DNA from: an uncultured Eubacteriales bacterium
GTDB lineage: Bacteria > Bacillota > Clostridia > Monoglobales > Monoglobaceae
Assembly (NCBI GenBank): GCA_958352815.1
Contig: CATWQA010000011.1
Coordinates: forward strand, 1 to 49,773
Direction of reading: 5' to 3'
DNA: 49,773 bases
Shown here: piece after piece, positions 31,434 through 38,707 of the stretch
How the letters are laid out: the number at the start of each line of letters is the position of its first letter
Numbering within the stretch: the stretch's first letter is position 1
The notes under the pieces: generated by a model
Database searches by the model: none
Seen by the model: only the letters and a program-made list of their open reading frames with translations
Told to the model about the DNA's origin: nothing
Program-made: the position numbers and the translations under genes

Positions 31434-33524
31434 ATGTCGATTTGGTATAATTCAAAAAAGCAGGAATACGCCTCCGACGGCAAGAACGGCTGGATTAAGG
31501 CGTACTGCGACAAGGTCATAGACGAGTTAAAAGAGACCTTGGCAAACCATTTCAGCGGTGCTATCGGGAGACACAAGGCGGCAGATGTTGACTATGACAG
31601 CCAAAACACGGTTGAGGATGAAATCATAAATGTTTATGGTGAATTGTCCGATGAGGCCGGTGCAAGATTGACGGCAGATACGGCGTTGGACTCTAAAAAG
31701 GCGGATAAAAAGACATCAACCAACGGCTTTGTCGGCGGAAATAACGCAAAAGAAACAGCGGGCGGCGGAGCAGTGGGCAGCAGTGCAAGCACGTCAAGCG
31801 GAGGAGCAGTGGGCAGCAGTGCAAGCACAACAAGCGGAGGAGCAGTGGGCAGCGGCGCAAAATCAGGCAGCGGCTTTTCCGGAGGCAGCAACGCCAAGTG
31901 CGGAACATCCTCCGGCGCGGCAATTGACTGTATACAGTTGGGCACAGGTACTAACAGTGTTGCCAAAACCATGCAGGTATACAGCAAGCGTATAACCGAA
32001 TCGGACGGCAGTCTGACTGACGTAGGTAAGCTTAGCAGCCTGACAACCACATCCAAGTCAACAATTGTGGGAGCTATAAACGAGCTCAAAAGCAAAGATG
32101 ACACCCTAAACGGAAGCATAACCGATTTGAACTCCGCCCTCGCACTGAAAGCCAATCAGCAGAACGCAAGCGGAGGATTTAACGGCGGCAGTGAGTCAAG
32201 CGCAGCCCAAGGCGGCACGGCGGGGTACTCTGCAACTGCAAACAACGGCTTTGCGGGAGGAAACCTTGCAACTACCTATAACGGTTCGGCGACAGGCGCC
32301 TCGGCAACATCAAGGTACGGCGGTGCGGCGGGAGCCAATAGTTATACATATCACGGCGGGGCAGTTGGAAGCGGAGCCAAGTCGGGCAGTGGTTTTTCCG
32401 GAGGAAACAATGCGGCGGTAAAAAATAACGGAACTGACAGCAGCCCCAGCTATATTGACGCGATCCAGCTCGGAACAGGCACAAACAATACTCCCAAAAC
32501 CTTGCAGGTATATGATAAGTGTATTGTAAACGCAAACGGAAGCCTGACCGATGTAGGCATGCTGAGCGACCTTATAACAAGTGACAAAACCAGTATTGTG
32601 CAGGCGGTAAACGAACTCGCAAGAAAGCATAAGACGTCAGAGGGAAAGTATGAGCTGTATGTTGATGGTGACGATTATAACTACGACAATTTTCATGAAA
32701 CGGGAACTTATGTTTTCAACTATTATACTGAGAGTTACGGCGACTATGAATCGGAATACTCATACACTGAAATTTTGGAGGTTATAACATCAAACTCCAG
32801 TTTTCCCAAAACAATAGTCCAGATATTGCATGAGAAAAATAGGGTTATTTCAACGCGTTTTGGCATAGATGAGGGTGAGGCGGTAATTTGGCAAAATTGG
32901 TGCGCCGGAGCGATGATAGATGACGCATATACTACCGCAAGTCGTGCATGGAGCAGTGATAAAATCACAAAAGAAATCAATAAATCGAAAACCTCGCCTA
33001 TGGACACTGCTGTTTTATACGGCTCCGCTTCTGCAAGCATTAGTTGCACATCAGAGGAATATAGTTCGACAACCGCCCTGTATGAATTTAATGTTCCAAA
33101 AATCACTGTGACCGATAAGGTTTGCGGAAGTTTTGAGCTGTCCCAATATTCCTGTGAAACGACATTTTCCGTTGAGGATAACGGGAAGGAGTTCGCTGTA
33201 TTTTTCGCATATGAGCTTGACGGTGACGACATCACATATTATGACGTGGAAACCAGGGAGTATTCTTCCGCCCGACTTTCCACGGTTAGAACTAAGAGTG
33301 ACGGCAAGCGCAGAATTGAGCTGTACCTGGGAAAGATATCAGTAAATATCTCAGAGGGATTAGTCGCGCCTGAGGGCGGCACTCCCAACTGCACCGATAA
33401 CAGCGTGCTCACCCTTAACACAAGCACCAATTTCGAGTTCCAGACTTTGGGCGGTGAAACGGTCAGTCTCATAGAGAAGCTGTGCCGTGAGGTTGACGAC
33501 TTGAAAGGGCAGCTTGTCGATTAA
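31434..33524 (+). CDS. Phage tail-fibre/adhesin-like repeat protein
   Basis: 696 residues, no signal peptide or membrane segment. The N-terminus GRHKAADVDYDSQNTVEDEI is typical of Firmicute phage fibre proteins. Residues 111-146 are three 12-residue repeats (GGAVGSSASTSS, GGAVGSSASTTS, GGAVGSGAKSGS), similar in rhythm to the AIGxxA repeats of YadA-like left-handed heads. A unit of about 95 residues occurs twice (QLGTGTN..KTMQVY..SLTDVG..AINEL). The C-terminal 260 residues are non-repetitive, probably the receptor-binding end. GAGGTAGAG is the ribosome binding site. It is followed by a small membrane protein and a holin, but no other phage genes are near. Confidence 0.75.
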   Translation: MSIWYNSKKQEYASDGKNGWIKAYCDKVIDELKETLANHFSGAIGRHKAADVDYDSQNTVEDEIINVYGELSDEAGARLTADTALDSKKADKKTSTNGFVGGNNAKETAGGGAVGSSASTSSGGAVGSSASTTSGGAVGSGAKSGSGFSGGSNAKCGTSSGAAIDCIQLGTGTNSVAKTMQVYSKRITESDGSLTDVGKLSSLTTTSKSTIVGAINELKSKDDTLNGSITDLNSALALKANQQNASGGFNGGSESSAAQGGTAGYSATANNGFAGGNLATTYNGSATGASATSRYGGAAGANSYTYHGGAVGSGAKSGSGFSGGNNAAVKNNGTDSSPSYIDAIQLGTGTNNTPKTLQVYDKCIVNANGSLTDVGMLSDLITSDKTSIVQAVNELARKHKTSEGKYELYVDGDDYNYDNFHETGTYVFNYYTESYGDYESEYSYTEILEVITSNSSFPKTIVQILHEKNRVISTRFGIDEGEAVIWQNWCAGAMIDDAYTTASRAWSSDKITKEINKSKTSPMDTAVLYGSASASISCTSEEYSSTTALYEFNVPKITVTDKVCGSFELSQYSCETTFSVEDNGKEFAVFFAYELDGDDITYYDVETREYSSARLSTVRTKSDGKRRIELYLGKISVNISEGLVAPEGGTPNCTDNSVLTLNTSTNFEFQTLGGETVSLIEKLCREVDDLKGQLVD
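31764..31871 (+). repeat. Three tandem 36-bp repeats in the fibre gene
   Basis: Units 31764-31799, 31800-31835 and 31836-31871 share GCAGTGGGCAGCAGTGCAAG, the third diverging after the first half. They encode GGAVGSSAS-type repeats and could change in number by slippage. Confidence 0.9.
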
Positions 33525-33545
33525 TGCTGCGGGGAGTGGATAATA

Positions 33546-33863
33546 GTGAACTGGTATAATATAATAACGCTTGTTGTGACAGTGTTGGGAATACCCGCTT
33601 TGGTTTTGAGCGGATACAGATATTTGTTCAAGCACATTAAGGATAACGACAGCAAGACAGACGCAACTCAAAAGGGAGTGCAGGCTCTGCTGCGAGCTCA
33701 GATGATAAGCGAGTACAACAAGGCTCTGGATAAGGGCTATGCCGCCATATACGCAAAGGAAAACTTTGAAAACGTGTGGAAGAACTACCATACCTTGGGG
33801 GTAAACGGAGTTATGGATGATATTCACGAAAAGTATATGAGCCTGCCTGACAGAAAGGAGTGA
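33546..33863 (+). CDS. Phage-type small membrane-anchored protein (holin-adjacent)
   Basis: 105 residues from a GTG start with GGGGAG nine bases upstream. One N-terminal membrane segment (about 5-25) is followed by a charged cytosolic part; ALLRAQMISEYNKALDKGYA and ENVWKNYHTLGVNGVMDDIH match a protein commonly found next to holins in Firmicute prophages. Its role is not established. It sits 21 bases after the fibre gene and 4 bases before the holin, so all three are one transcript. Confidence 0.7.
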   Translation: MNWYNIITLVVTVLGIPALVLSGYRYLFKHIKDNDSKTDATQKGVQALLRAQMISEYNKALDKGYAAIYAKENFENVWKNYHTLGVNGVMDDIHEKYMSLPDRKE

Positions 33864-33867
33864 GAAT

Positions 33868-34104
33868 ATGGGAAATATAAATTCAGGAACAGTCAGCAGA
33901 ACCATAGTTTTGGTTCTTGCTTTGGTTAATCAGTGTCTGGTGATGTTCGGCAAGTCGCCGCTTAATATTGCAGATGAGGATGTGGCAGCGGCAGTGTCCC
34001 TTGTATTTACCGTTGCGGCAGCAGCTGCTGCGTGGTGGAAGAATAACAGCTTTACTCAAAGAGCAATTGCTGCAGACGAGTACCTAAAAGCGCCGAAAGA
34101 TTAA
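33868..34104 (+). CDS. Phage holin, SPP1/phi-LC3-like family
   Basis: 78 residues with two hydrophobic segments (about 10-25 and 41-57) and the family ending AAWWKNNSFTQRAIAADEYL. Holins of this type make membrane lesions that release endolysin. Here no endolysin gene accompanies it, which is unusual. AAAGGAG precedes ATG. It is the last gene of the fibre cassette, followed by a strong terminator. Confidence 0.85.
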   Translation: MGNINSGTVSRTIVLVLALVNQCLVMFGKSPLNIADEDVAAAVSLVFTVAAAAAAWWKNNSFTQRAIAADEYLKAPKD

Positions 34105-34110
34105 TATCGT

Positions 34111-34152
34111 AAGCAAAAGCCCGTGTATTGCGGGCTTTTGCTATGTTTTTTA
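34111..34152 (+). terminator. Rho-independent terminator after the holin gene
   Basis: AGCAAAAGCCCG pairs with CGGGCTTTTGCT, followed by ATGTTTTTTA. Confidence 0.9.
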
Positions 34153-34177
34153 TTTAATTAACTTTTTGTAAATACTC

Positions 34178-34206
34178 TTGACATTGGTTTGTTTAAATGA
34201 TATAAT
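34178..34206 (+). promoter_or_regulatory. Perfect sigma-A promoter of the marR-azlCD operon
   Basis: TTGACA (34178-34183), 17 bases, TATAAT (34201-34206). Both boxes are consensus. Confidence 0.9.
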
Positions 34207-34224
34207 CACTAACAAAGTTAGTGA
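34206..34224 (+). promoter_or_regulatory. Perfect palindromic operator overlapping the -10 box
   Basis: TCACTAACAAAGTTAGTGA is a perfect 8+8 palindrome with a 3-base centre, starting on the last base of the -10 box and covering the start of transcription. Its place ahead of a MarR gene makes it the likely autoregulatory binding site. Confidence 0.8.
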
Positions 34225-34238
34225 TTTGGGAGGCGGCA

Positions 34239-34664
34239 ATGGATTACAAGGAAATGGCAAAGGAGCTTCTTGATACAAGGGTAGGACTGCTGCACGTGCC
34301 TGCCAACCGTGAGCTGTCAAAGCTGGTCAAGGGTGAGCTGTTCGTGCTGAATTATTTGCTCAGCCGCGGGGATAAGACATATCCCAAGGATATAAGCAAG
34401 GCTATGCTGGTGAGCACTGCGCGCATCGCCGTGTTGCTGAACGCCATGGAGAAAAAGGGCTTTGTCACCAGAGAGGCAGACGGGGATGATAACCGCCAGA
34501 TTATAGTCCGCCTGACCCAAAAGGGGTATGAGGAGGCAAGAAACAAACGAGAGGATATTATTAACGCCGTAATTCATATGCTGGAGTTCCTTGACCCGGA
34601 TGAGGCTGCGGAATACCTCAGAATACAGAAAAAGATTGTAAAGGGCTTAGGGCGATCGGTCTAA
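34239..34664 (+). CDS. MarR-family transcriptional regulator
   Basis: 141 residues from ATG at 34239, GGGAGG upstream. The winged helix-turn-helix is at about 35-100, with TYPKDISKAMLVSTARIAVL as the recognition region and EADGDDNRQIIVRLTQKG as the wing, the DxRxxxVxLTxxG pattern of MarR. The palindrome at 34206-34224 overlaps its promoter, so it probably represses itself and the AzlCD genes that follow. The ligand is not visible; if the transporter is the guide it may be a branched-chain amino acid or a toxic analogue. Confidence 0.92.
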   Translation: MDYKEMAKELLDTRVGLLHVPANRELSKLVKGELFVLNYLLSRGDKTYPKDISKAMLVSTARIAVLLNAMEKKGFVTREADGDDNRQIIVRLTQKGYEEARNKREDIINAVIHMLEFLDPDEAAEYLRIQKKIVKGLGRSV

Positions 34665-34741
34665 TACAGTCATAGGACGTATAGCGCATGAAGAAATCGG
34701 AAAGCAAATTTGTGCCGATGAGACATCCAAAGGGAGGGAAT

Positions 34742-35449
34742 ATGCGAAAATCTAAATATCTTGCGGCGTTAAAAGCGGCGTTTCCGTATACCATATCGAC
34801 TTTTGCGGGATTTTGGTTTCTCGGATTGACGTACGGAGTTTATATGAATGCATCGGGATTCAGCTTTTGGTATCCCATGCTTATGAGTTTGACAATTTTT
34901 GCGGGCTCGGTTGAATTTGTGGCAGTAAATCTGCTTTTGGATTCATTCAATCCTATAAGAGCGCTTGCCTTAACAATAATGATTAACGCCCGTCATTTGT
35001 TTTACGGTATCTCAATGCTTGATAAGTTTAAGGGAACGGGGCGGAAAAAGTTTTACTTGATTTTCGGAATGTGCGACGAGAGCTTTTCTATCAACTACAC
35101 TGCCGATATTCCGCCTGATGTGGACAAGGGTTGTTTTATGTTTATTGTAACCCTGCTGAATCATCTGTATTGGTTTTCAGGGGCTACTCTCGGCGGTATA
35201 TTCGGCTCGTTTATTCATTTTAATACGGAAGGGCTCGGCTTTGTTATGACGGCTATGTTCGTTGTTATTTTTATGGAACAATGGTTAAAGGATAAAAAAC
35301 ACACAAGCGAGCTGTTGGGGCTGGCGCTGTCATTGCTTTCCCTTGTTGTATTCGGCTCAAATAGCTTTATCATTCCCGCTATGGCGGCTATACTCTTGTC
35401 ATTGACGCTTCTAAGAAAATTCATTGAACGGGGAGAGCTGAAAAAATGA
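34742..35449 (+). CDS. azlC: AzlC-family branched-chain amino acid exporter subunit
   Basis: 235 residues from ATG at 34742, with GGGAGGGA just upstream; an upstream ATG at 34688 adds 18 residues without homology. About seven membrane segments. FAGSVEFVAVNLLLDS and IMINARHLFYGISMLDKF are the AzlC signatures. With AzlD it forms an exporter for leucine and related amino acids or analogues. The stop overlaps the azlD start (ATGA). Confidence 0.92.
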   Translation: MRKSKYLAALKAAFPYTISTFAGFWFLGLTYGVYMNASGFSFWYPMLMSLTIFAGSVEFVAVNLLLDSFNPIRALALTIMINARHLFYGISMLDKFKGTGRKKFYLIFGMCDESFSINYTADIPPDVDKGCFMFIVTLLNHLYWFSGATLGGIFGSFIHFNTEGLGFVMTAMFVVIFMEQWLKDKKHTSELLGLALSLLSLVVFGSNSFIIPAMAAILLSLTLLRKFIERGELKK

Positions 35450-35772
35450 GCATAACGCAGCGCATTATTACAATAGCTATGATTGTCCTGGGAACGATGA
35501 TAACCCGTTTCCTGCCCTTTTTAATATTTCCCGCCGGTAAGTCCACTCCCAAGTACATACAATATCTCGGCAATGTTCTGCCTGCGGCGGTGTTCGGTCT
35601 GTTGGTGGTGTACTGTTTAAAGGACGTAAGCATATTCACGGGAAGTCACGGTTTACCGGAGTTGATTTCGATTGCTTTGGTGGTGGTGCTTCATCTCTGG
35701 AAAAGACAGATGCTTCTGTCCATCGCAGGCGGCACAATTTGTTATATGCTGCTGGTTCAGTTTGTTTTTTAA
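35446..35772 (+). CDS. azlD: AzlD-family small subunit of the branched-chain amino acid exporter
   Basis: 108 residues with three or four hydrophobic segments. TRFLPFLIFP and LPAAVFGLLVVYCLKD are typical of AzlD. It overlaps azlC by four bases, the usual arrangement for the pair. It ends the MarR operon; about 100 bases of unassigned sequence separate it from the convergent LysR gene. Confidence 0.92.
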   Translation: MSITQRIITIAMIVLGTMITRFLPFLIFPAGKSTPKYIQYLGNVLPAAVFGLLVVYCLKDVSIFTGSHGLPELISIALVVVLHLWKRQMLLSIAGGTICYMLLVQFVF

Positions 35773-35871
35773 AATACGGAGCGGCAGTGAAATATGTAAA
35801 GTGGCAGTGAGCAAGGAATGTGGTTTATAACGGGAGCCGGGAGAGATATAGGTAAGGCTTTTTTTGTATCT

Positions 35872-36759
35872 TTAGATGTCCTCTGCTATATTTTCTCTTA
35901 TTTGCTCCAAAAATTTCTTTGCCGCAGGCGAAAACATCTGAAATTTCTGCCATACAAGATAAAGACTTGTTTCTACTTTCGGCTCTAACGGTCTGAAACA
36001 AATATTGCGGCTTCCTTCTGTGTCAACCAGCTTGTCAAAGGTAAACGCCGACCCCAGCCCGGCCTCAACCATCATTGCGGGCGTTGTAATAAGATTAAAG
36101 GTTGACACTATATTCAGTTTTTCAACGTCATACCCGAGCCAGCTTGACAAAACGTTTCCGTCAAGCTGCTGACGTGCGCACAAAACGGGCTGCTCATCTA
36201 AGTCCTGCGGCGTAACGCTTTTTTTGTTTGAGAGCGGGTTATCTTTTCGCATAATCAATCCAAATATATCATTTACGGGCAGCTTTATATAATCATACTT
36301 CGACAAGTCAACGGGTGCGACAAGAACGCCGAAATCCAAAAGCCCTTTATTAAGCTGTTCCGTGACCTCTATGGTGCTGCCGCTGAAAATATCATATTGT
36401 ATTTGCGGGTGGTTTTCACGAAGTGAAAGCATAACGTCCGACAAACGGCGCATAGCGTGAGTTTCGGCGGCGCCTATTTTTACAACTCCGCTTATTTCCT
36501 CGTTATATGAAATCAAATCGGCTTCCGTTCTCTCGGCAAGCTCTATAATTTCCTTTGCCCGCTTTCTTAAAAACATTCCTTCTTCTGTAAGTATCACTTT
36601 TCTGTTTCGTCTCTCGAACAGTTTTTTTCCGACAGAATCTTCAAGCTCGGCAATTTGCCTTGATAAATTCGGTTGTGATGTATGCAGCGTCTCAGCCGCT
36701 TTTGTCATGTTTTCCTCTTGCGCTACGGCAAGAAAATATTTAAGTACACGAATTTCCAT
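35872..36759 (-). CDS. LysR-family transcriptional regulator
   Basis: 295 residues. N-terminal helix-turn-helix at about 1-60 (LKYFLAVAQEENMTKAAETL, SRQIAELED), followed by the periplasmic-binding-like effector domain. The effector cannot be predicted. It is divergent from the small gene at 36887, with a 127-base AT-rich region between them that contains AT-rich T-N11-A-type sequences and the promoter of the small gene, so it may control that unit. Confidence 0.92.
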   Translation of the reverse strand: MEIRVLKYFLAVAQEENMTKAAETLHTSQPNLSRQIAELEDSVGKKLFERRNRKVILTEEGMFLRKRAKEIIELAERTEADLISYNEEISGVVKIGAAETHAMRRLSDVMLSLRENHPQIQYDIFSGSTIEVTEQLNKGLLDFGVLVAPVDLSKYDYIKLPVNDIFGLIMRKDNPLSNKKSVTPQDLDEQPVLCARQQLDGNVLSSWLGYDVEKLNIVSTFNLITTPAMMVEAGLGSAFTFDKLVDTEGSRNICFRPLEPKVETSLYLVWQKFQMFSPAAKKFLEQIRENIAEDI

Positions 36760-36831
36760 AATCTCACCTCATATATAGTATAACACAATAACTATAAATA
36801 AAAAGTATCAATTGCAATAAAAAATAAGTAT

Positions 36832-36860
36832 TTGTAATTCAACTGTTTATGTATTATAAT
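36832..36860 (+). promoter_or_regulatory. Promoter of the small gene at 36887
   Basis: TTGTAA (36832-36837), 17 bases, TATAAT (36855-36860), in the region shared with the divergent LysR gene. Confidence 0.6.
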
Positions 36861-36886
36861 GAAATCAGAAAGTAGGTGAGGTTAAA

Positions 36887-37099
36887 ATGTCAACTGAAGA
36901 TGAACAGAAAATGATTTGCACCTTACGGGATTTAGAAATGGAACAGGATATGATTGACAAGTTTCTTGACAATATGCGTTCAGGACGGTGCGATAGCGGA
37001 AAAAGAATTTTGAGATCCTACCGTTCAAAGCTTTTGTCCGATGTTCATTCGGGACAGGATAAGCTATACCGAATAGATTTCTTAATACGCAGTCTATGA
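36887..37099 (+). CDS. Small conserved-looking protein, unknown function
   Basis: 70 residues, highly charged, predicted helical: RDLEMEQDMIDKFLDNMRSG followed by a second helix ending LYRIDFLIRS. GTGAGG before ATG is the ribosome binding site. I recall similar 70-residue proteins beside regulators in Clostridia but no function. It is divergent from the LysR gene and leads into the lipoprotein unit at 37112-38457. Confidence 0.7.
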   Translation: MSTEDEQKMICTLRDLEMEQDMIDKFLDNMRSGRCDSGKRILRSYRSKLLSDVHSGQDKLYRIDFLIRSL

Positions 37100-37111
37100 G
37101 AAGGAGGAAAA

Positions 37112-37165
37112 ATGAATGATGACGGGACTTGTGTTCCGAGAAATATTAAAGGAGGAAATTTATAA
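37112..37165 (+). CDS. Possible 17-residue leader peptide coupled to the lipoprotein gene
   Basis: AAGGAGG sits just upstream of ATG at 37112. The reading frame encodes MNDDGTCVPRNIKGGNL and its TAA overlaps the next ATG as TAATG. The codons for KGGN are also the ribosome binding site of the lipoprotein gene. It could be a genuine coupling peptide or a chance frame. Confidence 0.4.
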   Translation: MNDDGTCVPRNIKGGNL

Positions 37166-38457
37166 TGAAAACGATGAAAAGAGCAATATCAATTATTATT
37201 TCAACTTTTATGTTATGTAATTTATGCGCTTGCGCAGCTGAAACAGACAGCACGGTAAACATAACCGATGAAACTGTTATTGAACTGACGATTGGGAAAG
37301 CGTCAATCACCATTGACGGCACGGAAACAGCCATAGACGCGGCTCCTGTTATCATATCGGACAGAACGCTTTTACCCGTCAGGGCGATTATCGAAGCGGT
37401 CGGCGGAAATGTACACTGGGAAAATGAAACGCAAAACGCCGTCCTCACCTATAATAACGACGTTATCATACTTACAATAGACAGTACAACCGCTTTTGTC
37501 AATGAAACCGAAAAAACGCTTGATGTAGCTCCTGCAATTATAAATGAACGCACTATGCTGCCGATACGTTTTATAGCGGAAAATTTCGGCTTTGACGTGG
37601 AATGGGACGGGGAAAATCAGACCGTTACAATCACAGCGCCGAGAGCGGCAACTGAACCGGAAAGCACAACAGAACCCACAGATGAACCTGTTCAAACGGT
37701 CGTACCGACAGACGAACCTGTAAGCGAACCGGCAAGCGGCGCATTGCAAACAACGGATTATACTATAAACGGCGTTGATTTCAAAATGATTTTAGTCGAA
37801 AAAGGCACTTTTACAATGGGTTCGGATAATAATGATGTTGAGTTCAACGAAAGCCCTGCCCATACCGTAACACTGACCCAAGACTATCTTATGGGAGAGA
37901 CGGAGGTCACCGAGGCGCTTTGGAATGCGGTAATGGGAAACGGCGGCGGCAGCAATACCCATCCTAAAACAAGCGTTACATGGCAAAACGCGCATACATT
38001 TGTTGACAGGCTGAACGAGCTTGCCCACGAACAGGGCTTGATTTCTGATGATGTAAACTTCCATTTACCAACAGAAGCCCAATGGGAATTTGCCGCAAAG
38101 GGTGGAAATTTAAGCAGAGGATATTTGTATTCGGGCAGCAATAACATTAATGAAGTTGCCGTTACCTACGAAAATTCAGGCAGCAGCAGCCCGATTGACG
38201 TAAAGACAAAGGCACCAAACGAGCTTGGACTTTACGACATGAGCGGCAACGCCTATGAATGGGTCGATGATTACGGCGGCAATTATTCAAGCGAAGCCCA
38301 AACAGATCCGCAGAACACAAGCGGGCGGAGCTACGTCAAGCGGGGCGGCAGCAATTATCACAGCTTCAGCTCAGAGCCATACCTGTTCACAACAACAGGC
38401 AGATATTTTTACAGCAGTACCGACTGGACAATAGGCTTTAGGATTTGTCTGTATTAA
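37165..38457 (+). CDS. Surface lipoprotein: copper-amine-oxidase-N-like domain plus formylglycine-enzyme-like (sulfatase-modifying factor) domain
   Basis: 430 residues. Signal peptide with a possible lipobox NLCAC at about residue 23-24. About 40-155 holds paired repeats of the Cu_amine_oxidN1 type (RTLLPVRAIIEAVGG, RTMLPIRFIAENFGF), common wall-associated domains of Clostridia. A Thr/Glu/Pro linker (about 160-200) joins a C-terminal FGE-sulfatase-like domain: FTMGSDN, ETEVTEALWNAVMG, LPTEAQWEFAAKGG, GLYDMSGNAYEWV, RGGS, GFRI. The paired active-site cysteines and the CHxSYC-type end of active enzymes are absent, so it is probably a binding, not a formylglycine-forming, domain. Strong AAAGGAGGA before ATG. 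Confidence 0.85.
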   Translation: MKTMKRAISIIISTFMLCNLCACAAETDSTVNITDETVIELTIGKASITIDGTETAIDAAPVIISDRTLLPVRAIIEAVGGNVHWENETQNAVLTYNNDVIILTIDSTTAFVNETEKTLDVAPAIINERTMLPIRFIAENFGFDVEWDGENQTVTITAPRAATEPESTTEPTDEPVQTVVPTDEPVSEPASGALQTTDYTINGVDFKMILVEKGTFTMGSDNNDVEFNESPAHTVTLTQDYLMGETEVTEALWNAVMGNGGGSNTHPKTSVTWQNAHTFVDRLNELAHEQGLISDDVNFHLPTEAQWEFAAKGGNLSRGYLYSGSNNINEVAVTYENSGSSSPIDVKTKAPNELGLYDMSGNAYEWVDDYGGNYSSEAQTDPQNTSGRSYVKRGGSNYHSFSSEPYLFTTTGRYFYSSTDWTIGFRICLY

Positions 38458-38470
38458 TAATTTAATAACT

Positions 38471-38509
38471 AACCTCACTTTATCGGCAACCGTCCGAAAA
38501 GTGGGGTTT
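38471..38509 (+). terminator. Terminator after the lipoprotein gene
   Basis: AACCTCACTTT and AAAGTGGGGTT form a stem around a loop of about 15 bases, followed by TTGCATTATG; the T run is short. Confidence 0.65.
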
Positions 38510-38543
38510 TGCATTATGGGGAAATTAAAAAGATTAAAAAATG

Positions 38544-38572
38544 TGGACAAAATTATAAAAACATGATATATT
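38544..38572 (+). promoter_or_regulatory. Putative promoter of the S8 protease
   Basis: TGGACA (38544-38549), 17 bases, TATATT (38567-38572), 63 bases before the leader ORF at 38635. Confidence 0.55.
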
Positions 38573-38634
38573 AAATCCATAGATAAAGAAACGGTAAGTG
38601 AGAAAATTCATATCACAAAGGAGGATAAGAGGAA

Positions 38635-38703
38635 ATGAAATTTAAAGAGGAATTTTTTGCGGCAGCATTAATTAAGAACCAAGGCTTTGTGGAAGTGAGG
38701 TAG
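38635..38703 (+). CDS. Possible 22-residue leader peptide ahead of the S8 protease
   Basis: AAAGGAGGATAAGAGG precedes ATG at 38635, a much stronger site than that of the protease itself. The frame encodes MKFKEEFFAAALIKNQGFVE plus two residues and stops four bases before the protease ATG at 38708. The starts of both proteins, MKFK and MKFRK, resemble each other, so it may be a duplicated gene start or a coupling peptide. Confidence 0.45.
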   Translation: MKFKEEFFAAALIKNQGFVEVR

Positions 38704-38707
38704 TAAA

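Noticed and set aside
31434..33524. Fibre repeats considered as a diversity-generating retroelement target
   Set aside because: No reverse transcriptase or template repeat was found in the window, and the C-terminus has no recognisable variable-region layout.
37165..38457. Annotation as an active formylglycine-generating enzyme
   Set aside because: The active-site cysteines are missing and there is no sulfatase nearby.
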